Of a DNA stretch of 24,001 nt, positions 16,624 through 22,822 are shown one piece after another. Each line of letters opens with the position of its first letter. The first letter of the stretch is position 1. The stretch comes from a virus: positions 1 through 24,001 of the IMG/VR virus record IMGVR_UViG_3300029319_000507. One strand, 5' to 3'. The position numbers and the translations under genes are program-made. The notes beneath the pieces were generated by a model that was not told the origin of the DNA, did no database searches, and was given only the letters and a program-made list of their open reading frames with translations.

Positions 16624-17340
16624 TCACCCGAAAAAATTCTGTAGCCCCTCTAAAACAATTTCACTTTCAACATTAGTATTTGGATTTGTTACCTTAACTT
16701 TATGAGATAACTTTGGCATTGTTTCAAAGAATTTTTCTATTTCTTTGAATTGACTAGAATTCAATTGATCTAAGAATTGAGATAATTCTTTCTTAGTACA
16801 ATCTTCAGAAGTCCAAGACTCCTCTTCAGAGTAAACCTGTTCAATACAACTTGATATTAAATCAAAAGTATCATCAACACCCATCTCAGCAGAAGCAAAA
16901 TTATTTTTTATAAACTCCATTAGAGATGGATACTTCATCCTGAGAGTATAATTATCGTCCAATTTAATGTCTCTTGAATGATTTTCATCTGTAATAACTT
17001 TTATTGAATCAATATTAATTGACTTTGGAACTTGTGTTTTCCCATCATCAGGGCAAGTTACCATCACTTCAATTTCTTCTCCAACAGACTTACCACGAAT
17101 GTTTAAGAACAAATATTCAATATCAAATGTGGATAATTTGTCAACTTTTATACCTCTTGATATGATACAATGAGATATAACATCTTTGACTGCATTTGCA
17201 ATCTGTGTACTATCCTGTGACTCCATCGCAAGAATTAAAATTTTCTCCTCTTTGACAAGAAAAGGTCTATATTTTATTTTTCTATTTGACGAAGGTAATA
17301 CCAACTCATAAGTTGGGGTTGCAATTTTTGGTAAAGGCAT
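16624..17340 (-). CDS. 26: Baseplate hub protein gp26 / tail-assembly chaperone
   Basis: A 238-residue protein of the T4 gp26 family (T4 gp26 is 208). The N-terminal TPTYELVLPSSNRKIKYRPF followed by LVKEEKILILAMES is characteristic. Later features are FDIEYLFLNIRGKSVGEEI and a C-terminal LPKLSHK-type segment (MPKLSHKVKV). The middle has a C-P-D-D-G motif with a single Cys. It is placed exactly like the G protein of lambda: after tail-tube-type genes and before a second short chaperone frame and the tape measure. A perfect TATAAATA promoter lies 26 bases upstream. The last codons AAT TTT TTC GGG TGA include a -1 slippery heptamer. Confidence 0.8.
   Translation of the reverse strand: MPLPKIATPTYELVLPSSNRKIKYRPFLVKEEKILILAMESQDSTQIANAVKDVISHCIISRGIKVDKLSTFDIEYLFLNIRGKSVGEEIEVMVTCPDDGKTQVPKSINIDSIKVITDENHSRDIKLDDNYTLRMKYPSLMEFIKNNFASAEMGVDDTFDLISSCIEQVYSEEESWTSEDCTKKELSQFLDQLNSSQFKEIEKFFETMPKLSHKVKVTNPNTNVESEIVLEGLQNFFG
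16630..16636 (-). promoter_or_regulatory. Putative programmed -1 frameshift site TTTTTTC
   Basis: Minus-strand T-TTT-TTC in the gp26 frame (X-XXY-YYZ form), two codons before the gp26 TGA. A -1 slip here continues into CGG GTG AGT ATG and the whole gp51-like frame, giving a predicted 299-residue fusion. Confidence 0.5.
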
Positions 17341-17365
17341 AATATTCTAAGCACTTCAGTGTCAT

Positions 17366-17373
17366 TATTTATA
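17366..17373 (-). promoter_or_regulatory. T4-type late promoter TATAAATA before gp26
   Basis: Exact late consensus in the 41-base gap between gp54 and gp26, 26 bases before the gp26 ATG. It would drive the hub and tape-measure operon. Confidence 0.78.
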
Positions 17374-17381
17374 GGGGTTTT

Positions 17382-18218
17382 TTATGGATAAAATCCACGA
17401 CCAAGTTCTCCTCCTCCTAGATTTTGAACTGTTTGATTAATGGTTCCAGTCATAGATGAATTAAATGAAGAACCATCAAAATTCAACATAGTTCTACTCG
17501 TCTCTCTCATCAAACTATTAAATCTATCATTATCTCCATAAGATGTAGCACCATCCTTATTTGGGTTTCCAAATGCAGCACCAATATCATTAAAGGCTCT
17601 ACCTAAATCTCTTGATAATGATGATGATTCACCAGCGATGTATCGATCATAACTAAAAGATGCTGTTGCTTTAAGAACTTGGGAAGTACCATATTGAATT
17701 CTAGTTGAGTTTAATGATAGGGGAAATAATCCTACAAACCTATATTCTATGAATTGTGAATAATTTTTTTCAAATTTTACAACACGAGTATCATTTGATT
17801 TATATTCATCAGGATAATTTAATTGAAAGTAATATGTGTCTGCAGAAACATCCGTAGTGTTACCACCAGTTACATATTCCATCCAATGCTCTAAGAATTT
17901 AAGTGATTTATATTCATTATCAACATAGAACTCAAAATTTATTTGAGTAAAATTACGAGTATGTGCAAATCTCTCAACCATACCCTGATAATCACCAACA
18001 GTATTAACTGCTGCTAATGCACTGCCAGGTAAGACAGCATTATAACATAATAAACCTGCATCTTCAACTATAAATCTATCATTTACACCCTTCCTCCTCA
18101 TCATGGACTTAAGAGGACTATTAGGTAAAGCAAATTTAACAAGATAATTAGATGTCTGAGCTACATTCTGTATCTTTGGTAATATATCCGATATTCTTTT
18201 TGGTCTTGGTGCTGGCAC
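17382..18218 (-). CDS. 54: Baseplate tail-tube initiator gp54
   Basis: A 278-residue protein of the tail-tube-like fold. Recognisable segments are RISDILPKIQNVAQTSNYLV at the N-terminus, AGLLCYNAVLPGSALAAVNT, then DYQGMVERFAHTRNF and INFEFYVDNEYKSLKFLEHW, followed by YRFVGLFPLSLNST and KATASFSYDRY. This order is that of gp54/gp19 tube proteins, which nucleate tube polymerisation on the baseplate together with gp48. T4 gp54 is 320 residues. The start is GTG at 18218; the next in-frame ATG would cut into the conserved core. A CTAAATA late promoter lies 24 bases upstream. It is separated from gp48 by a strand switch, unlike T4 where 48 and 54 are adjacent and collinear. Confidence 0.8.
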   Translation of the reverse strand: MPAPRPKRISDILPKIQNVAQTSNYLVKFALPNSPLKSMMRRKGVNDRFIVEDAGLLCYNAVLPGSALAAVNTVGDYQGMVERFAHTRNFTQINFEFYVDNEYKSLKFLEHWMEYVTGGNTTDVSADTYYFQLNYPDEYKSNDTRVVKFEKNYSQFIEYRFVGLFPLSLNSTRIQYGTSQVLKATASFSYDRYIAGESSSLSRDLGRAFNDIGAAFGNPNKDGATSYGDNDRFNSLMRETSRTMLNFDGSSFNSSMTGTINQTVQNLGGGELGRGFYP

Positions 18219-18219
18219 T

Positions 18220-18226
18220 CTAAATA
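18220..18226 (+). promoter_or_regulatory. Late promoter CTAAATA for gp4 (plus strand)
   Basis: CTAAATA, one base from the NATAAATA core, 23 bases before the gp4 ATG. It lies next to the gp54 GTG start and inside the gp54 leader. It faces the minus-strand promoter at 18242-18248. Confidence 0.5.
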
Positions 18227-18227
18227 C

Positions 18228-18242
18228 AACTATAGTATAGTT
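18228..18242. repeat. Inverted repeat AACTATAGTATAGTT between facing promoters
   Basis: Perfect 7-base arms around a single G, lying exactly between the two CTAAATA boxes of the gp54/gp4 intergenic region. It may be a binding site or only the by-product of two symmetric initiation regions. Confidence 0.6.
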
Positions 18243-18248
18243 ATTTAG
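18242..18248 (-). promoter_or_regulatory. Late promoter CTAAATA for gp54 (minus strand)
   Basis: CTAAATA on the minus strand, 24 bases before the gp54 GTG start. It ends one base before the gp4 ATG, so it lies in the gp4 leader. Confidence 0.5.
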
Positions 18249-18683
18249 ATGTCTTATAAGGGAAAATACTATCCTTCATTTCCCAGAAAGTACAAAGGTG
18301 ATCCTACTAATATTATTTACAGGTCACTTTGGGAAAGAAAGTTTATGGTATATTGTGATAAAAATCAAAATATTTTAGAGTGGGCAAGTGAGGAAATAGC
18401 AATACCCTATCGTTCTCCGATTGATAATCGAGTGCATAGATACTTTCCAGACTTTTACATGAAGGTAAAAGAAACTAACGGGAAGATAAAAAATTATGTA
18501 ATTGAAGTTAAACCAGCAAAGCAAACAAAACCACCAGTGAAACCAAAAAGACAAACAAAAGGTTATATTCGTGAAGCATATGAATATGCAAAAAATCAAG
18601 CAAAATGGAAAATGGCAAAAGAGTTTTGTGCAGATCGTCAATGGGTATTTAAAGTAGTTACAGAAAAAGAATTAGGAATATGA
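18249..18683 (+). CDS. 4: Head completion protein gp4 (gp50), nuclease-like fold
   Basis: A 144-residue protein of the T4 gp4 family (T4 gp4 is 150 residues), needed to finish filled heads before tail joining. The N-terminal KYKGDPTNIIYRSLWERKFM is highly typical, as is WASEEIAIPYRSPIDNRVHR. The core also fits a PD-(D/E)XK nuclease: E29, P67-D68 in YFPDFYM and E86-V-K88 in YVIEVKP, the arrangement seen in TnsA-like enzymes. A basic C-terminal half follows. It is the first gene of the plus-strand block, has a CTAAATA promoter, and lacks a clear Shine-Dalgarno. Its stop overlaps the next gene (ATGA). Confidence 0.85.
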   Translation: MSYKGKYYPSFPRKYKGDPTNIIYRSLWERKFMVYCDKNQNILEWASEEIAIPYRSPIDNRVHRYFPDFYMKVKETNGKIKNYVIEVKPAKQTKPPVKPKRQTKGYIREAYEYAKNQAKWKMAKEFCADRQWVFKVVTEKELGI

Positions 18684-19027
18684 GTAGAATAGATCCTATA
18701 ATGAAAAATCTTATCGGCACTGAAAGTGCTGATGATTTAGCGACAGAAATATTAGGAGTGCTGACTGAAGGAAGTAATGTTCCATCAGTTGGTAATTATT
18801 ATGTGTTTGCTTATAGAGCTAAGACACCAGGTATACCTTACGATGTACATCCACTTGTCGCAGTCACAGGGGTATATAACTGGGGATTCAAAGGGTTAAA
18901 TTATCACTGGGGTGATGTAAGAAATTATACATATCAAGAAGTCATAGGAGGGTTATATCAAGTGGATGAAATGGAACTAAGGGATTTAAGAACAATTCCT
19001 TTTGTTAAAATCGTACTAAATAGTTAA
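18680..19027 (+). CDS. Conserved phage protein, unknown function
   Basis: A 115-residue protein between gp4 and gp48. Residues about 39-85 carry NYYVFAYRAKTPGIPYDVHP, L-V and later WGFKGLNYHWGDVR. I recall a recurrent phage pattern of the type Y-x-A-K...PY-x-x-x-P-L-V...GF-x-G-L-N-x-H, but know no function for it. The N-terminal 30 residues look helical. It starts by overlapping the gp4 stop, with AGGA spaced five bases before the ATG, so it is translated with gp4. The neighbours suggest a role in head or baseplate assembly, which remains a guess. Confidence 0.7.
   Translation: MSRIDPIMKNLIGTESADDLATEILGVLTEGSNVPSVGNYYVFAYRAKTPGIPYDVHPLVAVTGVYNWGFKGLNYHWGDVRNYTYQEVIGGLYQVDEMELRDLRTIPFVKIVLNS
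19016..19022 (+). promoter_or_regulatory. Late promoter CTAAATA before gp48
   Basis: CTAAATA overlaps the last codons of the upstream gene, 20 bases before the gp48 ATG, the same geometry as the other late promoter candidates here. Confidence 0.45.
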
Positions 19028-19041
19028 AAAATTAGGTCGAT

Positions 19042-20355
19042 ATGTCAAGTAATCGTAGAGCGAACGCATCAAGAAATAGAAGAGAGAGAAATGGACAGTT
19101 AACTAGAGCTGAGTTAAAGAAAAAATATGGTTCGTTCGGTTCTTTTCGTGAAGACCCTGAAGAAAATAGACAATATCAATTAGACAGTGGTGCTTTAAAA
19201 AGCAAGATGCAGGGTGATCCAAAAACAACTGCAAAATCAAAATTTTTAGGTAGCTCTGGCACCGTTGGAGATTATAAACAAAATCAAACTAATCAAACTA
19301 AACCTATTAAGAAAAGTCCTTCGTACTTAAGTTATCCAATAAAAAGAAATGCAAGTGAACAAACAGGAGATACTTTATTAATTAAGTGTTTAGAATATAC
19401 TCCACCTAAAGCAGGAATGGGATTAGGTGTATCATTTGATGAATTAAAATATGATAAGGGTCTAGGTTATGATGGAAGTCAAGGGGGAAGAGCGATTAAG
19501 GGAACAAGGAAAAAAGATGATATAGGAACAGCAGCGTATAAAGTAACTGATTTCAATGTAAATTATAGCAACGCTCATGATAGAATGACGAATGCGAATG
19601 GTTTGCCAGGACTTCAGCAAGATAAGATAACAAAATATTACATTGAATTACCCATTCCACAAGAAGTGAATGATTCCAATAGTGTAACTTGGGGAGAAGA
19701 TAGTTTGAATATATTTCAATTAGCTGGATTAGCTGCTGCTCAAAATATTATGAAAAATCCTGGCAGATCATTTCAAGCTGTAGCAGATGTTCTTCAAAAA
19801 GGAATCCCATTACCAGAATTAGATGAAGATACTAAAAATGCAGTATTAGCAGGTATTAGTGGTCAAGCAATAAATGCTCTTGGTGGTAATGTTAGTCCTG
19901 GCAGTGTTGTTGCTAGATCAACTGGTCAAATTTTAAATAATAATTTAGAATTATTATTTCAAGGAGTCAATTTAAGATCATTTCCTTTTAGTGTTACTTT
20001 CTCTCCAAGAAACTATGATGAAACTGAAAGAGTGAGACTTATAATAAGGTACTTAAAACAGACTATGGCACCTAAAACTGGAAATGAAGGTGGACAATTA
20101 GGCACATTTTTAAAATCACCTGATGTATTTTCACTACGATATTTACATAATGGTCAAGATCATCCATTCTTGAACAGTTTTAAATTATGTGCTTTGACAG
20201 GTCTAAGTGTAAACTATACAAATGCAGGAACATATGCAAGTTACTCAGATGGAACACCTGTTAATATCAGATTAAATATGTCATTCAAAGAATTAAATCC
20301 AATATACTCAGAGGATTATGATGGTGGCGATGCAGGTGGAGGAGTTGGTTACTAA
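19042..20355 (+). CDS. 48: Baseplate tail-tube cap gp48
   Basis: A 437-residue protein of the gp48 family (T4 gp48 is 364). gp48 sits on the hub and caps it where tube growth begins. The first ~110 residues are basic and low in conserved features. Recognisable parts are DTLLIKCLEYTPPKAGMGLG, YYIELPIPQEVNDSNSVTWG, FQGVNLRSFPFSVTFSPRNY (with the following DETERVRLIIRYLKQTMAPK) and the C-terminal INIRLNMSFKELNPIYSEDY-type ending. AGGT lies seven bases upstream of the ATG. The stop overlaps the gp53 start (TAATG). The longer N-terminus than in T4 is notable. Confidence 0.85.
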   Translation: MSSNRRANASRNRRERNGQLTRAELKKKYGSFGSFREDPEENRQYQLDSGALKSKMQGDPKTTAKSKFLGSSGTVGDYKQNQTNQTKPIKKSPSYLSYPIKRNASEQTGDTLLIKCLEYTPPKAGMGLGVSFDELKYDKGLGYDGSQGGRAIKGTRKKDDIGTAAYKVTDFNVNYSNAHDRMTNANGLPGLQQDKITKYYIELPIPQEVNDSNSVTWGEDSLNIFQLAGLAAAQNIMKNPGRSFQAVADVLQKGIPLPELDEDTKNAVLAGISGQAINALGGNVSPGSVVARSTGQILNNNLELLFQGVNLRSFPFSVTFSPRNYDETERVRLIIRYLKQTMAPKTGNEGGQLGTFLKSPDVFSLRYLHNGQDHPFLNSFKLCALTGLSVNYTNAGTYASYSDGTPVNIRLNMSFKELNPIYSEDYDGGDAGGGVGY

Positions 20356-21083
20356 TGGGTTACTTCAGAGAATTACCAGATATAGCGTATCAATCACCAT
20401 TATTACATAAAAATTCTTCGACTGATTATCTTATCATCAAGAATATATTTCGTAGATCAAAGTTGTTTGATTATTTAAAAGATAATGTATTATTGTTTAA
20501 CAAATTTGTTATAGGTGATGGAGATAGACCTGATACTGTAGCTGAATCATTGTATAATGATGCAGGTTTAGATTATGTTGTTGTATTAGTTGCAGGTATT
20601 ACTAATATTCATAATGAATGGCCACTTCAAGATTACCAAGTATATGAACATACACTTGAAAAATATGGTTCAGAAGCAAAGATGAACGAAATTCATCATT
20701 ACGAAACTTTTGAAATAAAAGATGAAAAGGGGAGATTAATATTACCATCAAATTTAATTGTAGATAAAGATTTTAAAATTGATGGTACATCATCGAAATA
20801 CCCAAACACTACAAGATATATTTTGAACTCTGACGCAGGGAATACACAACTAGATGACAAAGATGAATTTTCTGTAAAAACAGACAATATTGCATTCCCA
20901 ATTACTAATTTTCAATACGAAATTACTGAAAATGAAAAGAAAAGAGAGATAGATGTTTTAAAACCTTCTTACGTTGGCACTTTTGTGAATGATTTAAGAG
21001 ATGTTGTAAGATATTCTAAGAGTTCTAGTTATATAAATTCTACTCTTGCTGCAACAGAGAATACAAACGTAGTCAATCCTTAA
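20355..21083 (+). CDS. 53: Baseplate wedge protein gp53
   Basis: A 242-residue protein. FVIGDGDRPDTVAESLYNDA followed by LDYVVVLVAGITNIHNEWPL is the signature of the gp53 family (T4 gp53 is 196 residues), which clamps adjacent baseplate wedges. The N-terminus has FRELPDIAYQSP, also typical. The C-terminal half is longer than in T4 and contains a charged beta-rich segment and a TAATENTN end. It overlaps the stop of gp48 by one base, with GGAGGAG about a dozen bases upstream. Its 3' end overlaps the tail of the convergent oxygenase gene by 11 bases. Confidence 0.85.
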   Translation: MGYFRELPDIAYQSPLLHKNSSTDYLIIKNIFRRSKLFDYLKDNVLLFNKFVIGDGDRPDTVAESLYNDAGLDYVVVLVAGITNIHNEWPLQDYQVYEHTLEKYGSEAKMNEIHHYETFEIKDEKGRLILPSNLIVDKDFKIDGTSSKYPNTTRYILNSDAGNTQLDDKDEFSVKTDNIAFPITNFQYEITENEKKREIDVLKPSYVGTFVNDLRDVVRYSKSSSYINSTLAATENTNVVNP

Positions 21084-21576
21084 CTGTATAATTAAAGTTT
21101 ATTACTAATCTTAAGTGATTGTTGGTACATGTTGTACCCGTATGTCTCATAGTTGTAGGAAAAGTAACAAGTCTATTTTCTTTTGAATATACTTTAGTAC
21201 CATCTTCAAATTCAGTATATCCATCACAATTATTAATGTAAAGAATGGAAGTTCTATGATTAGGTTTAGCATCTAAATTATCTACATGGAATCCATGTTT
21301 GACAATTTTATCAGTTCTAGTCAATAGATTTGATTTGATTTTATTAATATCTACTATTTCCAACTTATTTAAAACTGGATTTAAAATGTCAAAAAAGACA
21401 GATGGTCCTTCATCAAAAAACATATGAACAAATTGAAAATTATATTTGTATGTTTGTGATATTTCATCATCTAATACCTGACGAAGAAACCACGGAAAAC
21501 TATTATGTAATAATGTATATTTTATTGTATTGAATTCTTCCTTATCTAAAAAATCATCTATAATTTTTATATCCAT
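21073..21576 (-). CDS. 2OG-Fe(II) oxygenase (second)
   Basis: A 167-residue dioxygenase with a complete facial triad: H97-V-D99 in HGFHVDN, distal H145 in MRHTGT and R156 in HLRLVINFNY, which should bind 2-oxoglutarate. The N-terminus (IKIIDDFLDKEEFNTIKYTL) is typical of compact phage and bacterial members of the prolyl-4-hydroxylase-like superfamily. Substrate unknown; this is not closely similar to the oxygenase at 1490-2077 outside the motifs. The gene starts three bases after an intrinsic terminator and converges with gp53. A weak late promoter (TTTAAATA) lies 26 bases upstream. No Shine-Dalgarno is visible because the leader is the terminator hairpin and its T-run. Confidence 0.85.
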   Translation of the reverse strand: MDIKIIDDFLDKEEFNTIKYTLLHNSFPWFLRQVLDDEISQTYKYNFQFVHMFFDEGPSVFFDILNPVLNKLEIVDINKIKSNLLTRTDKIVKHGFHVDNLDAKPNHRTSILYINNCDGYTEFEDGTKVYSKENRLVTFPTTMRHTGTTCTNNHLRLVINFNYTVKD

Positions 21577-21578
21577 AG

Positions 21579-21601
21579 AAAAAAGGGGGTCAAATGACCC
21601 C
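21579..21601 (-). terminator. Intrinsic terminator after gp32
   Basis: Minus strand GGGGTC-ATTT-GACCCC followed by CTTTTTTC: six-base-pair GC-rich stem, four-base loop and T-run. It ends the gp32 transcript. On the plus strand there is no T-run after the stem, so it is directional. Confidence 0.8.
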
Positions 21602-21669
21602 TATTTAAAAATTAAATTAATCCAAGCTGCGATTACAAGTAAAGTAAGACAGAGTTGATTATATTTCAT
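21601..21669 (-). CDS. Possible tiny membrane peptide after gp32
   Basis: A 22-codon open frame whose ATG overlaps the gp32 stop (TAATG) and whose TAG is the first base of the terminator region. The peptide starts MKYNQ, then has a hydrophobic core (LCLTLLVIAAWINLIF) and ends with Lys, so it could be a single-pass membrane peptide. It fills the whole gap between gp32 and the terminator. Very short frames arise by chance, and I know no named family, so this is a candidate only. Confidence 0.4.
   Translation of the reverse strand: MKYNQLCLTLLVIAAWINLIFK
21602..21609 (-). promoter_or_regulatory. Weak late-promoter candidate TTTAAATA before the second oxygenase
   Basis: One mismatch to TATAAATA, 26 bases before the oxygenase ATG, matching the spacing of the exact late promoters. 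Predicted initiation near 21596 lies at the end of the terminator 5' arm. Confidence 0.35.
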
Positions 21670-22556
21670 TACTCCTCTGCAAGTTTGGCGAAGTATGATA
21701 GTGCATCATCCTCCTCTTCTGCTACTGCAGGAGTAGGTTTTGAAACAGCAGCAGTTACTAATTCTTCTGCTTCTCCACGATCAACATCCTCCTCTTCAAA
21801 CTGTGGTGCAGCGGACTTCTTATTTCCAAGAACATAGTCTAGACGAGTCTTTAACTCATCGTAAGTTTTGAACTGGTCTGGTGCAACAATCTCAGAAAGA
21901 GAGAATTGTTTTTTCCAGAGTGCTTCCATTGCATCATCATCATTAAGTAGAGGACTTGGTGCTGCAAATTCAGAACTATCATAGTTTCTGTATCCTGCAA
22001 CGTTCTTTGCCTTTAACTTGAAGTTAGCACCTTGCCAGAAATCGAATGGGTCGATTGCTTCTTCATCCTCAAACTCAGGTTGCATCGCTGCAGTAAGTTT
22101 GTCAAAGATTTTCTTCCCATACTTGTATAGGAATACTTTACCTTCATTCTCAGGATTAGCAGGGTCTTTCACAACATAGATGTTAGAGATGTAAGTTAAC
22201 TTACGCTTCTGCTTTCTTGCAGTTTCTTTTCCTGCATCAGTGCCATTATTCCAGAGTAATGAGTTATACTCGGAAACTGGGTCTTTCTGTCCAAGTGTGG
22301 TAAGAGAGTTCTCAATGAACCATCCACCAGGACCTTGAAATGCGTGTGAATATAGTTTTACAAATGGTAAATCTTCACCTTCGGGTGCAGGTAGAAATCT
22401 GATAACAGCATAACCGTTACCGCTTTTGTCTACATCTAACTTCCAGATACGGTCATCAGTGTTACCGCCCGTGTTGTTCATCTTCTCAACTTCTTTTACT
22501 AACTTTGCAGTAAGTGAGCCAAGTTTAGACTGTTTTTTTAGGTCTTTAAAAGACAT
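21669..22556 (-). CDS. 32: Single-stranded DNA-binding protein gp32
   Basis: A 295-residue homologue of T4 gp32 (301 residues), which coats ssDNA during replication, recombination and repair. The basic N-terminus is for cooperativity. The core is recognised by NGYAVIRFLPAPEG, WFIENSLTTLGQKDPVSEYN and VVKDPANPENEGKVFLYKYG-KK, then WQGANFKLKAKNVAGYRNYD. The C-terminus is very acidic (FEEEDVDRGEAEEL and AEEEDD), as needed for contacts with partner proteins. The protein has no cysteine: the three zinc-binding Cys of T4 gp32 are missing, with H71 the only apparent ligand left. GAGG lies seven bases before the ATG. It follows the DUF1825-like gene and gp59, the usual replication cluster. Confidence 0.95.
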   Translation of the reverse strand: MSFKDLKKQSKLGSLTAKLVKEVEKMNNTGGNTDDRIWKLDVDKSGNGYAVIRFLPAPEGEDLPFVKLYSHAFQGPGGWFIENSLTTLGQKDPVSEYNSLLWNNGTDAGKETARKQKRKLTYISNIYVVKDPANPENEGKVFLYKYGKKIFDKLTAAMQPEFEDEEAIDPFDFWQGANFKLKAKNVAGYRNYDSSEFAAPSPLLNDDDAMEALWKKQFSLSEIVAPDQFKTYDELKTRLDYVLGNKKSAAPQFEEEDVDRGEAEELVTAAVSKPTPAVAEEEDDALSYFAKLAEE

Positions 22557-22595
22557 TTGGATACCTCGGATAAATTGGATATTTTAGATAATTGG

Positions 22596-22601
22596 ATTAT
22601 A
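22596..22601 (-). promoter_or_regulatory. Possible sigma70-type -10 box for gp32
   Basis: TATAAT on the minus strand, 40 bases before the gp32 ATG in the 50-base gap. No good -35 or MotA-like box lies at the right distance, so support is weak. Confidence 0.3.
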
Positions 22602-22606
22602 ACAGA

Positions 22607-22822
22607 TTAATAATCAACTGCTTCTGGATCATCAGATAAACTAATGCGAGTATACATCAGTTTTTGTTTTTCTAACAATTCAGTAAGTTTTTCAATGTGT
22701 TCAACTTTATCTTCACGACTAAAAGTTCCAAACTTCATTGCATTCTTGTAAATAGAAAGTTGCAAATCGTTTATCTCTTGTAGTTCTTCACGAACTATGT
22801 CGGAGTCAAAAAAATTACTCAT
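22607..22822 (-). CDS. DUF1825-like small protein
   Basis: A 71-residue, largely helical acidic protein. The start (NFFDSDIVREELQEINDLQ) and the middle (FSREDKVEHIEKLTELLEKQ) resemble the cyanobacterial DUF1825 family, whose members begin with an F-F-D-S-E-I-V pattern and carry a later F-x-R-E-x-K segment. Function is unknown in hosts and phage. It sits between gp59 and gp32, overlapping the gp59 stop by four bases (ATGA). Its position suggests a link with replication, but that is inference. The resemblance to a cyanobacterial family supports a cyanobacterial host for the phage. Confidence 0.7.
   Translation of the reverse strand: MSNFFDSDIVREELQEINDLQLSIYKNAMKFGTFSREDKVEHIEKLTELLEKQKLMYTRISLSDDPEAVDY

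Noticed and set aside
18228-18242. Inverted repeat between gp54 and gp4 as a transcription terminator.
   Set aside because: AT-rich stem without a T-run, located at the 5' ends of both divergent genes rather than at a 3' end.
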